From positions 2,852,001 through 2,916,000 of the forward strand of contig JAXLQR010000002.1 of assembly GCA_046331545.1 (NCBI GenBank): 64,000 nt of DNA. Reading direction: 5' to 3'. Every line of letters begins with the position of its first letter. Within the stretch, counting starts at the first letter, position 1. The position numbers were made by a program, and so were the translations under genes. Under the pieces are notes generated by a model that did not search any database, was not told where the DNA came from, and saw only the letters and a program-made list of their open reading frames with translations. The DNA is from JADJVL01 sp046331545. GTDB taxonomy: Bacteria > Acidobacteriota > Holophagae > Holophagales > Holophagaceae. Positions 8,604-16,390 of the stretch are shown one piece after another.

Positions 8604-10685
8604 GTGAAGGAGCGGCTGCTCAAAATCCCCCTGGCCTCCAAGGTGGCGGTGCTGCGCGGCCTCGGGCCGGCGCGGGCGGAGGCCCTGCGGGAGGCGGGCA
8701 TCCACACCCTGCGGGACCTGCTCTTCGCCCTGCCGTTCCGCTACGTGGACCGGGGCAGCGTGGTGCCCCTGGGCGACCTCCACCGGGCGGACACCCATGG
8801 GGGCATCGTCACCGTGCTCGGGACCCTGAAGGAGCTGCGCCAGAGCACCTCGCGGGTGCAGCGCATGGCCATCACCGAGGTGCTCCTCGACGACGGCTCC
8901 GGCACCCTGCGCCTGGTGTTCTTCAACCAGCCCTACCTGGCCCGCAGCCTGCGGCCCGGCGAGCGGCTCCTGGCCTTCGGGCCCCTCGTGCAGGGGCGCG
9001 CGGGCCTGGAGATGCGCGGGCCCCAGGTCGAGTCCCTGGGCCTGGAGGCCGAGGCGGCCTGGGTGCGGCGCTTCCTGCCCCTCTACCGCAAGCTCGGTCC
9101 CCTCGCCGGCCGCATGCGCCAGCGTCTCGTGGAGGAGGCCCTGGGCGCCGCCGCCGATCCCCCGGAATGGCTGCCGCCGGAGCTGGCGAAGGACCTGCCG
9201 GCCCTCCTGCCGGCCCTCCGGGCCCTCCACCGGCCCGCGGACGAGGACGATCCGGCGCGGCTGGAGCGGCGGGACACGCCGGCCCACGCGCGCCTCGCCG
9301 CCGAGGAGCTCTTCGCCTTCAGCCTCGGCGTGGAGCTGCGCCGCGCGGGCCGGCTCGCCCGGCGGGGGGCCGTCGTGCCCACGTCCCCCGAGCTGCGGGA
9401 GCGGCTGAAGGCCCTGCTGCCCTTCCACCTCACGGGGGCCCAGCGCCGCGCCTTCAAGGAGATCGTGGAGGACCTCACCTCGGGCCGCGTGATGCACCGC
9501 CTGCTGCAGGGGGACGTGGGCAGCGGCAAGACGCTGGTGGCCCTCCTGTCCATGGCCATGGTCTCGGAGACCGGCGGCCAGGCGGCCCTGCTGGCCCCCA
9601 CGGAGGTGCTGGCCCGCCAGCACGCGGCGAACTTCGAGCGGCTGCTGGGGGACCGCGCCGGCGCCCTCCAGTGCCTGCTGGGGCCCATGAAGGCCGCCGA
9701 GAAGCGCGAGGCCCTGCGCCGCATCGCGTCCGGGGAGGCGCGCTACATCGTGGGCACCCACGCCCTCTTCCAGGAGGCGGTGCAGTTCCAGAAGCTCCAG
9801 CTCGTCATCGTGGACGAGCAGCACCGCTTCGGCGTGAAGCAGCGGGAGGCCCTCAAGGCCAAGGGCCTCGACCCCCACTGGCTGGTGATGAGCGCCACGC
9901 CGATCCCCCGCAGCCTGGCCCTGGCCCTCTTCGGCGACCTGGACCAGAGCGTCCTGGACGAGCTGCCGCCGGGCCGCCAACCCATCCAGACCCGCCTCCT
10001 CCACCCCGACGACGCCGAGCGGGCCTGGGCCCTGGTCGATCGCGAACTCGCCACCGGGCGGCAGGCCTACGTGGTGAGCCCCGCCATCGATCCCGCGGAC
10101 GAGTCCAAGGTCCGGCTGCGCGATCTCCAGACCATGGAAGCACTGCTGCGCCGCCGCTTCCCAGGCGTCGACGTGGAGACCGTCCACGGCCGCCTGAAGC
10201 CCGACGACATGGCCGCCCGCATGGCTCGCTTCGTCGCGGGGGAGGCGAAGCTGCTGCTGGCCACCACCGTGATCGAGGTGGGCGTGGACGTTCCCAACGC
10301 CAGCGTGATGGTGGTGGACCACGCGGAACGCTTCGGCCTGAGCCAGCTCCACCAGCTCCGGGGCCGCGTCGGTCGGGGGCCGGCGAAGAGCGCCTTCGTC
10401 ATGCTCTCGGCCTCCGAGCCCGAGCGCCTCCAGGTCCTCGTGGAGACCCAGGACGGCTTCCGCATCGCCCAGAAGGATCTGGAGCTGCGGGGCCCCGGGG
10501 AGTTCTTCGGCACGCGCCAGGCCGGCCTGCCCCAGTTCCAGGTGGCGGACCTGGTGCGGGACGCCGCCCTCCTGCGGCGCTGCCGGGAGGCCGCGTCGGC
10601 CGTCGTGGCGGCGGGCCTCAGCGAGGCCCAGCGGGACTGGCTGCGGCAGGAGACCGACCGGCTGCGGCTGGCGGAAGTGAGCTGA
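8604..10685 (+). CDS. recG: ATP-dependent DNA helicase RecG
   Basis: 693 residues with a GTG start, the family length. RecG remodels stalled replication forks and branch-migrates Holliday junctions. Domain order: N-terminal wedge/OB domain (about 1-270, VVTVLGTLKELRQ-type strand), then helicase motor. Motifs: Walker A GDVGSGKT (about 303-310), DEQH box (about 402-406, VDEQHRFG), motif III MSATPIPRSLAL, and the C-terminal QLRGRVGRG. It is complete with no missing motif. It is transcribed away from the outer-membrane protein gene. Confidence 0.97.
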   Translation: MKERLLKIPLASKVAVLRGLGPARAEALREAGIHTLRDLLFALPFRYVDRGSVVPLGDLHRADTHGGIVTVLGTLKELRQSTSRVQRMAITEVLLDDGSGTLRLVFFNQPYLARSLRPGERLLAFGPLVQGRAGLEMRGPQVESLGLEAEAAWVRRFLPLYRKLGPLAGRMRQRLVEEALGAAADPPEWLPPELAKDLPALLPALRALHRPADEDDPARLERRDTPAHARLAAEELFAFSLGVELRRAGRLARRGAVVPTSPELRERLKALLPFHLTGAQRRAFKEIVEDLTSGRVMHRLLQGDVGSGKTLVALLSMAMVSETGGQAALLAPTEVLARQHAANFERLLGDRAGALQCLLGPMKAAEKREALRRIASGEARYIVGTHALFQEAVQFQKLQLVIVDEQHRFGVKQREALKAKGLDPHWLVMSATPIPRSLALALFGDLDQSVLDELPPGRQPIQTRLLHPDDAERAWALVDRELATGRQAYVVSPAIDPADESKVRLRDLQTMEALLRRRFPGVDVETVHGRLKPDDMAARMARFVAGEAKLLLATTVIEVGVDVPNASVMVVDHAERFGLSQLHQLRGRVGRGPAKSAFVMLSASEPERLQVLVETQDGFRIAQKDLELRGPGEFFGTRQAGLPQFQVADLVRDAALLRRCREAASAVVAAGLSEAQRDWLRQETDRLRLAEVS

Positions 10686-10745
10686 GCCATCCCCGCCGTC
10701 ACGGCGGCTACACTGCCGGTCATCCCAGCCCCCGGAGACGACCCC

Positions 10746-11132
10746 ATGAGCGCACCCGCCATCCACCCCACCGTCGACGCGTACTTCGCCGGCATCTCGG
10801 CCATGGACTGGGACGCCACCGTGGCCACCTTCGCCGCGGACCTCCACCACGAGGATCCCGTGGGCAGCCCGGTCAACCGCAGCCCCGCGGCCGCGAAGGC
10901 CTTCTTCCAGCAGATCGGCGGCCTCTTCCGGACGGTGGAACTGCGCCCCCGCGCCAGCTTCCGCTGCGGCGACGAGTTCGCGGTGGTCTGGGACGGGCAG
11001 GGCGTGGGGCGGAACGGCGCGGCCGTGGCCTTCGAGGGCGTGGACGTCATCGCCCTCGACGGGGAGGGCCGCATCGCCTCCCTGCGCGCCTACTGGGATC
11101 CGGCGCCCGTGCTCGGGAAACTGATGGCCTGA
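10746..11132 (+). CDS. NTF2-like / SnoaL-like protein
   Basis: 128 residues with the same fold class as the protein at 1531: PTVDAYFAGISAMDWDATV at the N-terminus, ADLHHEDPVGSPVN, and a C-terminal GEGRIASLRAYWDPAPV strand. Ligand and reaction are unknown. A TACACT -10-like box lies at 10709 and a GGAGA site precedes the ATG, so it is likely a single-gene transcript. A strong hairpin follows the stop. Confidence 0.72.
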   Translation: MSAPAIHPTVDAYFAGISAMDWDATVATFAADLHHEDPVGSPVNRSPAAAKAFFQQIGGLFRTVELRPRASFRCGDEFAVVWDGQGVGRNGAAVAFEGVDVIALDGEGRIASLRAYWDPAPVLGKLMA

Positions 11133-11156
11133 GGCCCCTCGGGCCCCCCAGGCGCG

Positions 11157-11185
11157 CGAAGGCCCCGCGGGACGCGGGGCCTTCG
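11157..11185. terminator. Perfect 13-bp hairpin between convergent genes
   Basis: Arms 11157-11169 (CGAAGGCCCCGCG) and 11173-11185 are exactly complementary, with a 3-nt loop. It sits between the NTF2-like gene and the small precursor peptide gene, which converge, so it can act in both directions. There is no clear T-run. Confidence 0.7.
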
Positions 11186-11199
11186 CCAGGGGGCGCGGA

Positions 11200-11352
11200 C
11201 TAGTTCAGCGTGCAGTCGCGGCTGGGGCACTGCACGGCGACGCTGCAGAGGATGGTGGGGCACTTCTGCGTGTTGGCGGCGCCCTGGACGGCGGCGTGCT
11301 CGTCCTGGGTGAGGGCCTTCAGGGTCTCGCGGGTGAGGTTGAGCTTCTTCAT
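11200..11352 (-). CDS. Class I lanthipeptide-like RiPP precursor peptide
   Basis: 50 residues. The leader MKKLNLTRETLKALTQDEH has the LNL-x4-L and D/E-rich pattern of class I lanthipeptide leaders (FNLD-like box), then AAVQGA as a probable processing region. The 25-residue core holds four Cys (QKCPTILCSVAVQCPSRDCTLN) with Ser and Thr that could be dehydrated and cross-linked. An ATG with GGAG upstream supports translation. No LanB, LanC, protease or ABC exporter lies nearby, so it would be an orphan precursor served in trans. About 270 bp separate it from divergent deoC; that gap holds an 11-bp direct repeat (CGGCCGAACGG) at 11459 and 11531. Family call is from leader pattern only. Confidence 0.65.
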   Translation of the reverse strand: MKKLNLTRETLKALTQDEHAAVQGAANTQKCPTILCSVAVQCPSRDCTLN

Positions 11353-11620
11353 GGGGTTCTCCGGGGTTGGGGCCTCGCGGGCCGCGGTTGGGATTCCGAA
11401 CGATCCCGCGGGCGGCCCCTCCGGCTCAAAGGACACGATCCCAGCGGGGCGGCGCCAGCGGCCGAACGGTGTCGAAGGCACCGTCAGGACGCACGGGAAC
11501 TCCGCGCGGATTCCCACCGGGGTGGACAAACGGCCGAACGGGGCCGGACAATGGACGGCTCCCGATCCCAGGCACAGGTTGACCGCGGCCTCCCGGATGC
11601 GGGTGCTTCCGGAGGAGCCC

Positions 11621-12637
11621 ATGAAGGTGGCCAGTCCCGACGATTCCCGGACGGAGACTCCGGCGGCCGGCGTGCCCAGGCCCGAGGGCCACGCCCGCAA
11701 TCCCATCCATCCCCTGGACCTGGACCCCGTCCGGGCCCTGCGCGTCAACCTCAGCGCGGTGGAGCGCCGGGCGGCCAGCCTGCCGGGGCGGCGCACGGTG
11801 AAGAAGGCGTGGCAGGCGGCCTGGCTGCTGCGGGCCATCACGCTGATGGACCTCACCACGCTGTCGGGGGATGACACGCCGGGCAACGTGAAGCGGCTCT
11901 GCGCCAAGGCCCGCAACCCCGTGCGGCCGGACCTGCTGAAGGCCCTGGGCGCGGAGGACCTGGGCGTCACCTGCGGCGCCGTCTGCGTCTACCACGGCCT
12001 CGTGGCCACCGCCGTGAAGGCCCTGGAGGGCTCCGGCATCCCCGTGGCCGCGGTGTCCACGGGCTTCCCCGCCGGGCTCAGCCCCATGAAGGAACGGGTC
12101 GCCGAGATCAAGGCCTCCGTGGCCGACGGCGCGCGGGAGATCGACGTCGTCATCACCCGCGCCCATGCCCTCAAGGGCGAGTGGGAGGCGCTCTACGACG
12201 AGGTGCGGGCCTTCCGCGAAGCCTGCGGCGAGGCCCACATGAAGGTCATCCTGGGCACCGGGGAGCTGGCCACGCTGACCACCGTCGCCCGGGCCAGCCT
12301 CGTGGCCCTCCAGGCCGGCGCCGACTTCATCAAGACCTCCACCGGCAAGGAGCCGGTGAACGCCACGCTGCCCGTGGGCCTCGTGATGGCCCGCATGGTG
12401 CGCGCCCACCTGGAGGCCACGGGCTTCAAGGCCGGCTTCAAGCCCGCCGGCGGGATCCGCACCGCCAAGTCCAGCCTGGACTGGATGGCCCTCATGAAGG
12501 AGGAGCTGGGGGACGAATGGCTGAAGCCCGACCTCTTCCGCTTCGGCGCCAGCGGCCTGCTCACCGACATCGAGCGGCAGCTCGAGCACTTCGCGACCGG
12601 CCGCTACGCCGCCGCGTACCGACAGCCGATGCCATGA
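11621..12637 (+). CDS. deoC: Deoxyribose-phosphate aldolase DeoC
   Basis: 338 residues from the ATG at 11621 behind a GGAGGAG site. It cleaves 2-deoxyribose 5-phosphate to acetaldehyde and glyceraldehyde 3-phosphate. The Schiff-base Lys lies in GADFIKTSTGK (about residue 237), the second catalytic Lys in GFKPAGGIRT (about 273), and the Asp in REIDVVITRAH. The chain carries about 70 extra N-terminal residues compared with short bacterial DeoC; they are basic and Pro-rich. The next gene is an aldehyde dehydrogenase that could consume the acetaldehyde, so the pair looks like a deoxyribose-use operon. Confidence 0.93.
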   Translation: MKVASPDDSRTETPAAGVPRPEGHARNPIHPLDLDPVRALRVNLSAVERRAASLPGRRTVKKAWQAAWLLRAITLMDLTTLSGDDTPGNVKRLCAKARNPVRPDLLKALGAEDLGVTCGAVCVYHGLVATAVKALEGSGIPVAAVSTGFPAGLSPMKERVAEIKASVADGAREIDVVITRAHALKGEWEALYDEVRAFREACGEAHMKVILGTGELATLTTVARASLVALQAGADFIKTSTGKEPVNATLPVGLVMARMVRAHLEATGFKAGFKPAGGIRTAKSSLDWMALMKEELGDEWLKPDLFRFGASGLLTDIERQLEHFATGRYAAAYRQPMP

Positions 12638-12670
12638 CGAGGGGGACCGCCCGGCCGCTTCGCAGCCTCC

Positions 12671-12692
12671 GAAACCACGCATGCGTGGTTTC
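12671..12692. repeat. Perfect 22-bp palindrome between deoC and the aldehyde dehydrogenase gene
   Basis: GAAACCACGCA followed at once by its reverse complement, with no loop. It lies 33 nt after the deoC stop and 90 nt before the next ATG. It could be an operator for a dimeric regulator or form a processing hairpin; sequence alone does not decide. Confidence 0.55.
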
Positions 12693-12782
12693 CCTCGTGC
12701 TCCCCATGCGGAGCCCGGGCAGAGCCCGTGCCCCGCATCCGGTCGCTTCGCCACCCTCCTTCGTCCCCGCACAGGAAGCCCC

Positions 12783-15158
12783 ATGTCCGTGAAATCCATC
12801 TTCGAAACCCTGGAATACGGCCCCGCCCCGGAGAGCGCCGCGCCGGCGCTGGACTGGATCGGATCCCACGAAGGGGCCTTCGGACTCTGCATCGGCGGCC
12901 AGTGGGCCGCCGCGGCGGACGGCGCCACCTTCGAGGTGCTGGACCCTTCGGCCAACCAGGTCCTGGCCCGGGTCGCCCAGGCCGGCACGGCGGACGTGGA
13001 CCGGGCCGTCGCCGCGGCGCGGAAGGCCCAGGGGCCCTGGGCGGCGCTGTCGCCCCACGCCCGGGCGCGGCACCTCTACGCCCTGGCCCGCGCCGTGCAG
13101 AAGCACAGCCGCCTGCTGGCGGTGCTGGAGTCCATGAACAACGGCAAGCCCATCCGCGAGTCCCGCGACATCGACATCCCGCTGGTGGCCCGCCACTTCT
13201 ACCACCACGCGGGCTGGGCCCAGCTCCTGGAGGAGGAGTTCCCCGGTTACGGGGCCGTGGGCGTCGTCGGCCAGATCATCCCCTGGAACTTCCCCCTCCT
13301 CATGCTGGCCTGGAAGATCGCGCCGGCCCTGGCCGCGGGCAACACGGTGGTCCTCAAGCCCGCGGAGTACACGCCCCTCTCGGCCCTGGCCTTCACGGAG
13401 ATCGCCCACGCCGCGGGCCTGCCGCCCGGCGTGCTGAACCTGGTCACCGGCGACGGCGAGACCGGCAAGCTCATGGTCACCCACCCCGGGCTCGACAAGA
13501 TCGCCTTCACCGGCTCGACGGAGGTCGGGAGGGCGATCCGCGTGGCCACCGCCGGGAGCGGCAAGAAGCTCAGCCTCGAGCTGGGCGGCAAGAGCCCCTT
13601 CATCGTCTTCGACGACGCGGACCTGGATTCCGTGGTCGAAGGCGTCGTGGACGCCATCTGGTTCAACCAGGGCCAGGTCTGCTGCGCGGGCTCCCGCCTG
13701 CTGGTGCACGAGGGTATCGAGGCGAAGCTGCTGGCCAAGCTGCGCGCCCGCATGGAGAAGCTGCGCCTGGGCTCCCCCCTGGACAAGGCCGTGGACATGG
13801 GCGCCATCGTCGCGCCGGCCCAGCTGGAGCGCATCCGCGGGCTGATGGAGGAGGGCGCCAAGGAGGGCGGCACCATCTGGCAGCCCACCTGGGCCGCCCC
13901 GAAGGAGGGCTGCTTCTATCCGCCCACGCTCGTATCGGGCGTGGCGCCCGCCGCCATGCTCGCGCAAGTCGAGATCTTCGGCCCCGTGGTGGTGGCCATG
14001 ACCTTCCGCACGCCGGCGGAAGCCGTGGCGCTCGCCAACAACACGCCCTACGGCCTGGCCGCCAGCGTGTGGACGGAGAACATCAACCTGGCCCTGGACA
14101 TCGCCCCGAAGGTGAAGGCCGGCGTGGTGTGGGTGAACTGCACCAACCAGTTCGACGCCGCCGCCGGCTTCGGCGGGTACCGCGACTCCGGCTTCGGCCG
14201 GGAGGGCGGCCGCGAGGGCATGTGGGAGTACCTCAAGGCCAAGCCCGCGCCCGCCCCGGCGCCCTTCACGCCCGAGCCCTTCGAGGCGGGCTTCGGCGGC
14301 GTGGACGGCGGCCTGCCGGGGATCGACCGCACGCCCAAGCTCTTCATCGGCGGCAGGCAGGCCCGCCCCGACTCCGGCTACAGCCGCGTCATCACGGGGA
14401 TCTCCGGCCGACCCCTCGGCGAAGTGGGGGACGGCAACCGCAAGGACCTGCGCAACGCCGTGGAGGCGGCCCACGCCGCGGCGGGCTGGGCCAAGAGCAC
14501 GGGCCACCTCCGGGCCCAGATCCTGTACTACCTGGCGGAGAACCTCTCCGTGCGTGCGGGAGAATTCGCGAAGCGGATCCGGGCCATGACCGGCGCGCCG
14601 GCCTCGCTGGCCGAGGCCGAGGTGGAGGCGAGCCTGTCGCGCCTCTTCACCTACGCCGCCTGGGCGGACAAATTCGATGGCGCGGTGCACAACGTGCCCC
14701 TGCGCGGCGTGGCGCTGGCGATGAACGAGCCCGTGGGGGTGCTGGGCCTGGCCTGCCCGGAAGCCTTTCCGCTGCTGGGCTTCGTCTCCCTGGTGGCGCC
14801 GGCCCTGGCCATGGGCAACACCGTGGTCGCGCTGCCTTCCGCGGCCCATCCCCTCGCGGCCACGGACTTCTATTCCGTCCTCGAGACCTCCGACCTGCCC
14901 GGCGGCGTGCTGAACATCGTCACCGGCGACAAGGAGGCCCTGGCCAAGGTCCTCGCCGACCACGACGACGTGGACGGCCTCTGGTTCTTCGGCAGCCAGG
15001 CGGGCGCCGCGGCGGTGGAGCGGGCCAGCGCGGCCAACATGAAGCGCACCTGGACCGAGTGGTCGGAGCGCGACTGGATGGGCAAGGCCGGCGAGGGGAC
15101 GGAATTCCTCCGGCACGCCACCGAGGTGAAGAACATCTGGATCCCGTACGGGGAGTGA
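12783..15158 (+). CDS. Two-domain aldehyde dehydrogenase (ALDH16 type)
   Basis: 791 residues. Domain 1 (about 30-500) is a full NAD(P)-dependent aldehyde dehydrogenase: IPWNFPLLMLAWK for cofactor binding, LELGGKSPFIVF with the general-base Glu (about 266), and the catalytic Cys in NQGQVCCAGS (about 300-301). Domain 2 (about 525-791) repeats the ALDH fold (RTPKLFIGGRQA, NEPVGVLGLACPEAFP, GGVLNIVTGD) but lacks the Cys motif. This layout is that of the ALDH16 family. It lies 145 bp after deoC, consistent with acetaldehyde oxidation. A short hairpin (stem 15157-15163 with 15168-15174) overlaps the stop codon. Confidence 0.88.
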   Translation: MSVKSIFETLEYGPAPESAAPALDWIGSHEGAFGLCIGGQWAAAADGATFEVLDPSANQVLARVAQAGTADVDRAVAAARKAQGPWAALSPHARARHLYALARAVQKHSRLLAVLESMNNGKPIRESRDIDIPLVARHFYHHAGWAQLLEEEFPGYGAVGVVGQIIPWNFPLLMLAWKIAPALAAGNTVVLKPAEYTPLSALAFTEIAHAAGLPPGVLNLVTGDGETGKLMVTHPGLDKIAFTGSTEVGRAIRVATAGSGKKLSLELGGKSPFIVFDDADLDSVVEGVVDAIWFNQGQVCCAGSRLLVHEGIEAKLLAKLRARMEKLRLGSPLDKAVDMGAIVAPAQLERIRGLMEEGAKEGGTIWQPTWAAPKEGCFYPPTLVSGVAPAAMLAQVEIFGPVVVAMTFRTPAEAVALANNTPYGLAASVWTENINLALDIAPKVKAGVVWVNCTNQFDAAAGFGGYRDSGFGREGGREGMWEYLKAKPAPAPAPFTPEPFEAGFGGVDGGLPGIDRTPKLFIGGRQARPDSGYSRVITGISGRPLGEVGDGNRKDLRNAVEAAHAAAGWAKSTGHLRAQILYYLAENLSVRAGEFAKRIRAMTGAPASLAEAEVEASLSRLFTYAAWADKFDGAVHNVPLRGVALAMNEPVGVLGLACPEAFPLLGFVSLVAPALAMGNTVVALPSAAHPLAATDFYSVLETSDLPGGVLNIVTGDKEALAKVLADHDDVDGLWFFGSQAGAAAVERASAANMKRTWTEWSERDWMGKAGEGTEFLRHATEVKNIWIPYGE

Positions 15159-15243
15159 GGGGGACTTCCCCCTCGAATCGTCCAGCCTCGCACAGAGACT
15201 GCACCTCGCAGGGCGTCTCGCTCGAAGGCAGTGCTGAGCCTTG

Positions 15244-15333
15244 GAAGCTGAAGTCGAAGTTGAAGCCGAAGTCGAAGTTGAAGTCGAAGTCGAAGTTGAA
15301 GTTGAAGTGGAAGTTGAAGTTGAAGTGGAAGTT
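15244..15333. repeat. Array of 15 hexamers GAAGNN (left arm of composite repeat locus)
   Basis: Fifteen consecutive units GAAGTT, GAAGTC, GAAGTG, GAAGCT or GAAGCC in perfect 6-bp phase, then GACCTT leading into the palindromic module. The array is open in several frames on both strands (for example Val-Glu or Lys-Leu repeats), which follows from the 6-bp period and does not show translation. The 85 bp between the preceding stop and the array hold nothing recognisable. Confidence 0.9.
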
Positions 15334-15418
15334 GACCTTCCCAAGGCACCTCGATCCGCGAGGGCCGCGCTATTCGGCCCTCGCGGATCGAGGTGCGGGC
15401 AAGCGGGAGCGCGCCAGG
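15334..15418 (+). repeat. Palindromic end module, copy A (hexamer side to CCAGG end)
   Basis: Runs GACCTTCCCAAGGCACCT, then a 22-bp perfect stem (15346-15367 with 15375-15396, loop of 7), then a conserved tail ending GAGCGCGCCAGG at 15418. The last 24 bases (15395-15418) recur in exact reverse complement at 15557-15580. The same order of motifs is found at the right end of the element at 53831-54111. Confidence 0.85.
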
Positions 15419-15556
15419 AACATGAATCGTCTGCCCGCCGGGAGGGATGCGGCGTTGAGTCGAAAACCCATTCAAAGGGCCAAGGGCGGGCCATGCAGGA
15501 ACCTGCTTCCGCGCCCCGCCCGGCGACCGGGCGTCACCATGCGCTCCGTTCTCCGG

Positions 15557-15650
15557 CCTGGCGCGCTCCCGCTTGCCCGCATCTTCGTTCACCGCGTTCC
15601 GCAAGGGCGCGGAACGCGGTGAACGAAGATGCCTTTTGAAGGTCAACGGC
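15557..15650 (-). repeat. Palindromic end module, copy A-prime (inverted)
   Basis: Begins CCTGGCGCGCTCCCG, the reverse complement of the end of copy A. Then a perfect 22-bp stem (15581-15602 with 15609-15630, loop AAGGGC), then TGCCTTTTGAAGGTCAACGG leading into the second array. The palindrome arms differ in sequence from copy A although the flanking motifs are kept. The 138 bp between the two modules (15419-15556) are not repetitive and hold no convincing gene. Confidence 0.85.
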
Positions 15651-15902
15651 GAAAGTCAACGTCAACGGCGAAAGTCAACGTCAACGGCGAAGGTCAACGT
15701 CAACGTCGAAGGTCAACGTCAACGGCGAAGGTCAACGTCAACGGCGAAGGTCAACGTCAACGGCGAAGGTCAACGTCAACGGCGAAGGTCAACGCCAACG
15801 GCGAAGGTCGACGTCAACGTCGAAGGTCAACGCCAACGGCGAAGGTCGACGTCAACATCGAAGGTCAACGTCAACATCGAAGGTCAACGTCAACGTCAAC
15901 GA
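15637..15902. repeat. Array of about 14 units of 18-19 bp, GTCAAC/GGCGAAG type
   Basis: The basic unit is GTCAACGTCAACGGCGAAG; spacing of AACGGCGAAG measured at 15721, 15740, 15759 and 15778 is 19 bp. Variants replace GGC by GTC, GCC or ATC. The right end degenerates at GTCAACGATCAACC and is followed by the response regulator gene end at 15953. There are no unique spacers, so it is not CRISPR. Confidence 0.9.
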
Positions 15903-15952
15903 TCAACCTTCACGGCGGACATGAGGACGACGCCCGATCCAAGAGGAATCCT

Positions 15953-16390
15953 TCAGCACGCGGGCAGCGTCGCGAAGGTCATCCAGAAGGCCTCCACGGA
16001 CCGCAGCAATCCCGAGAACGAATCCAGGTCGGTGGGCTTCACGAGGTAGGCGTTGGCGTGCTCGGCGTAGCAGCCCTGGATGTCCTTGTCGGCCATGCTG
16101 GAGGTGAGGATCACCGTGGGGATCATGCGCAGCTCGGGGGCGCGCTTGATGGTGCGCAGCACCTCGAGGCCGCCGACGCGGGGCATGTTGAGGTCGAGGA
16201 GCACGATGTGGGGCCTCGGGGCCGAGGCGTAGGGCCACTCGCGGCGCAGGAAGGCGATGGCCTCCTCGCCGTCCTTGGCGGTGTGGAGGCGGCTCGGGAC
16301 CTGGGAGTCCTTCATCGCCTCCTCGATGAGCCGGACGTCGCCGGGGTTGTCGTCCACGACCAGGATCTCGATGGGGTTCGACGGGCTCAT
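15953..16390 (-). CDS. Single-domain response regulator (Rcp1-like)
   Basis: 145 residues, a CheY-like receiver with no output domain. The acidic pocket VVDDNPGD, phospho-acceptor Asp66 (IVLLDLNMP), the Thr of ILTSSM and the Lys of LVKPTD are all present. The 13-residue stretch EWPYASAPRPHIV between beta-2 and beta-3 is typical of Rcp1-type regulators that pair with PAS or phytochrome kinases. The start overlaps the stop of the kinase gene by 4 bases (ATGA), so the two are translationally coupled. The gene ends 50 bp from the repeat array. Confidence 0.92.
   Translation of the reverse strand: MSPSNPIEILVVDDNPGDVRLIEEAMKDSQVPSRLHTAKDGEEAIAFLRREWPYASAPRPHIVLLDLNMPRVGGLEVLRTIKRAPELRMIPTVILTSSMADKDIQGCYAEHANAYLVKPTDLDSFSGLLRSVEAFWMTFATLPAC

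Noticed and set aside
7217..11203. Very long plus-strand frame across the outer-membrane protein gene, recG and the NTF2-like gene
   Set aside because: It is out of frame with conserved genes and consists of Gly/Ala/Pro/Arg-rich shadow sequence.
12561..15494. Long minus-strand frame opposite the aldehyde dehydrogenase with Ser-Thr repeats at its start
   Set aside because: Low-quality composition, antisense to a conserved gene, and its repeats come only from the hexamer array. High GC produces many such open frames.
15637..15902. CRISPR array
   Set aside because: Units follow each other without unique spacers, are only 18-19 bp, and no cas genes are near.
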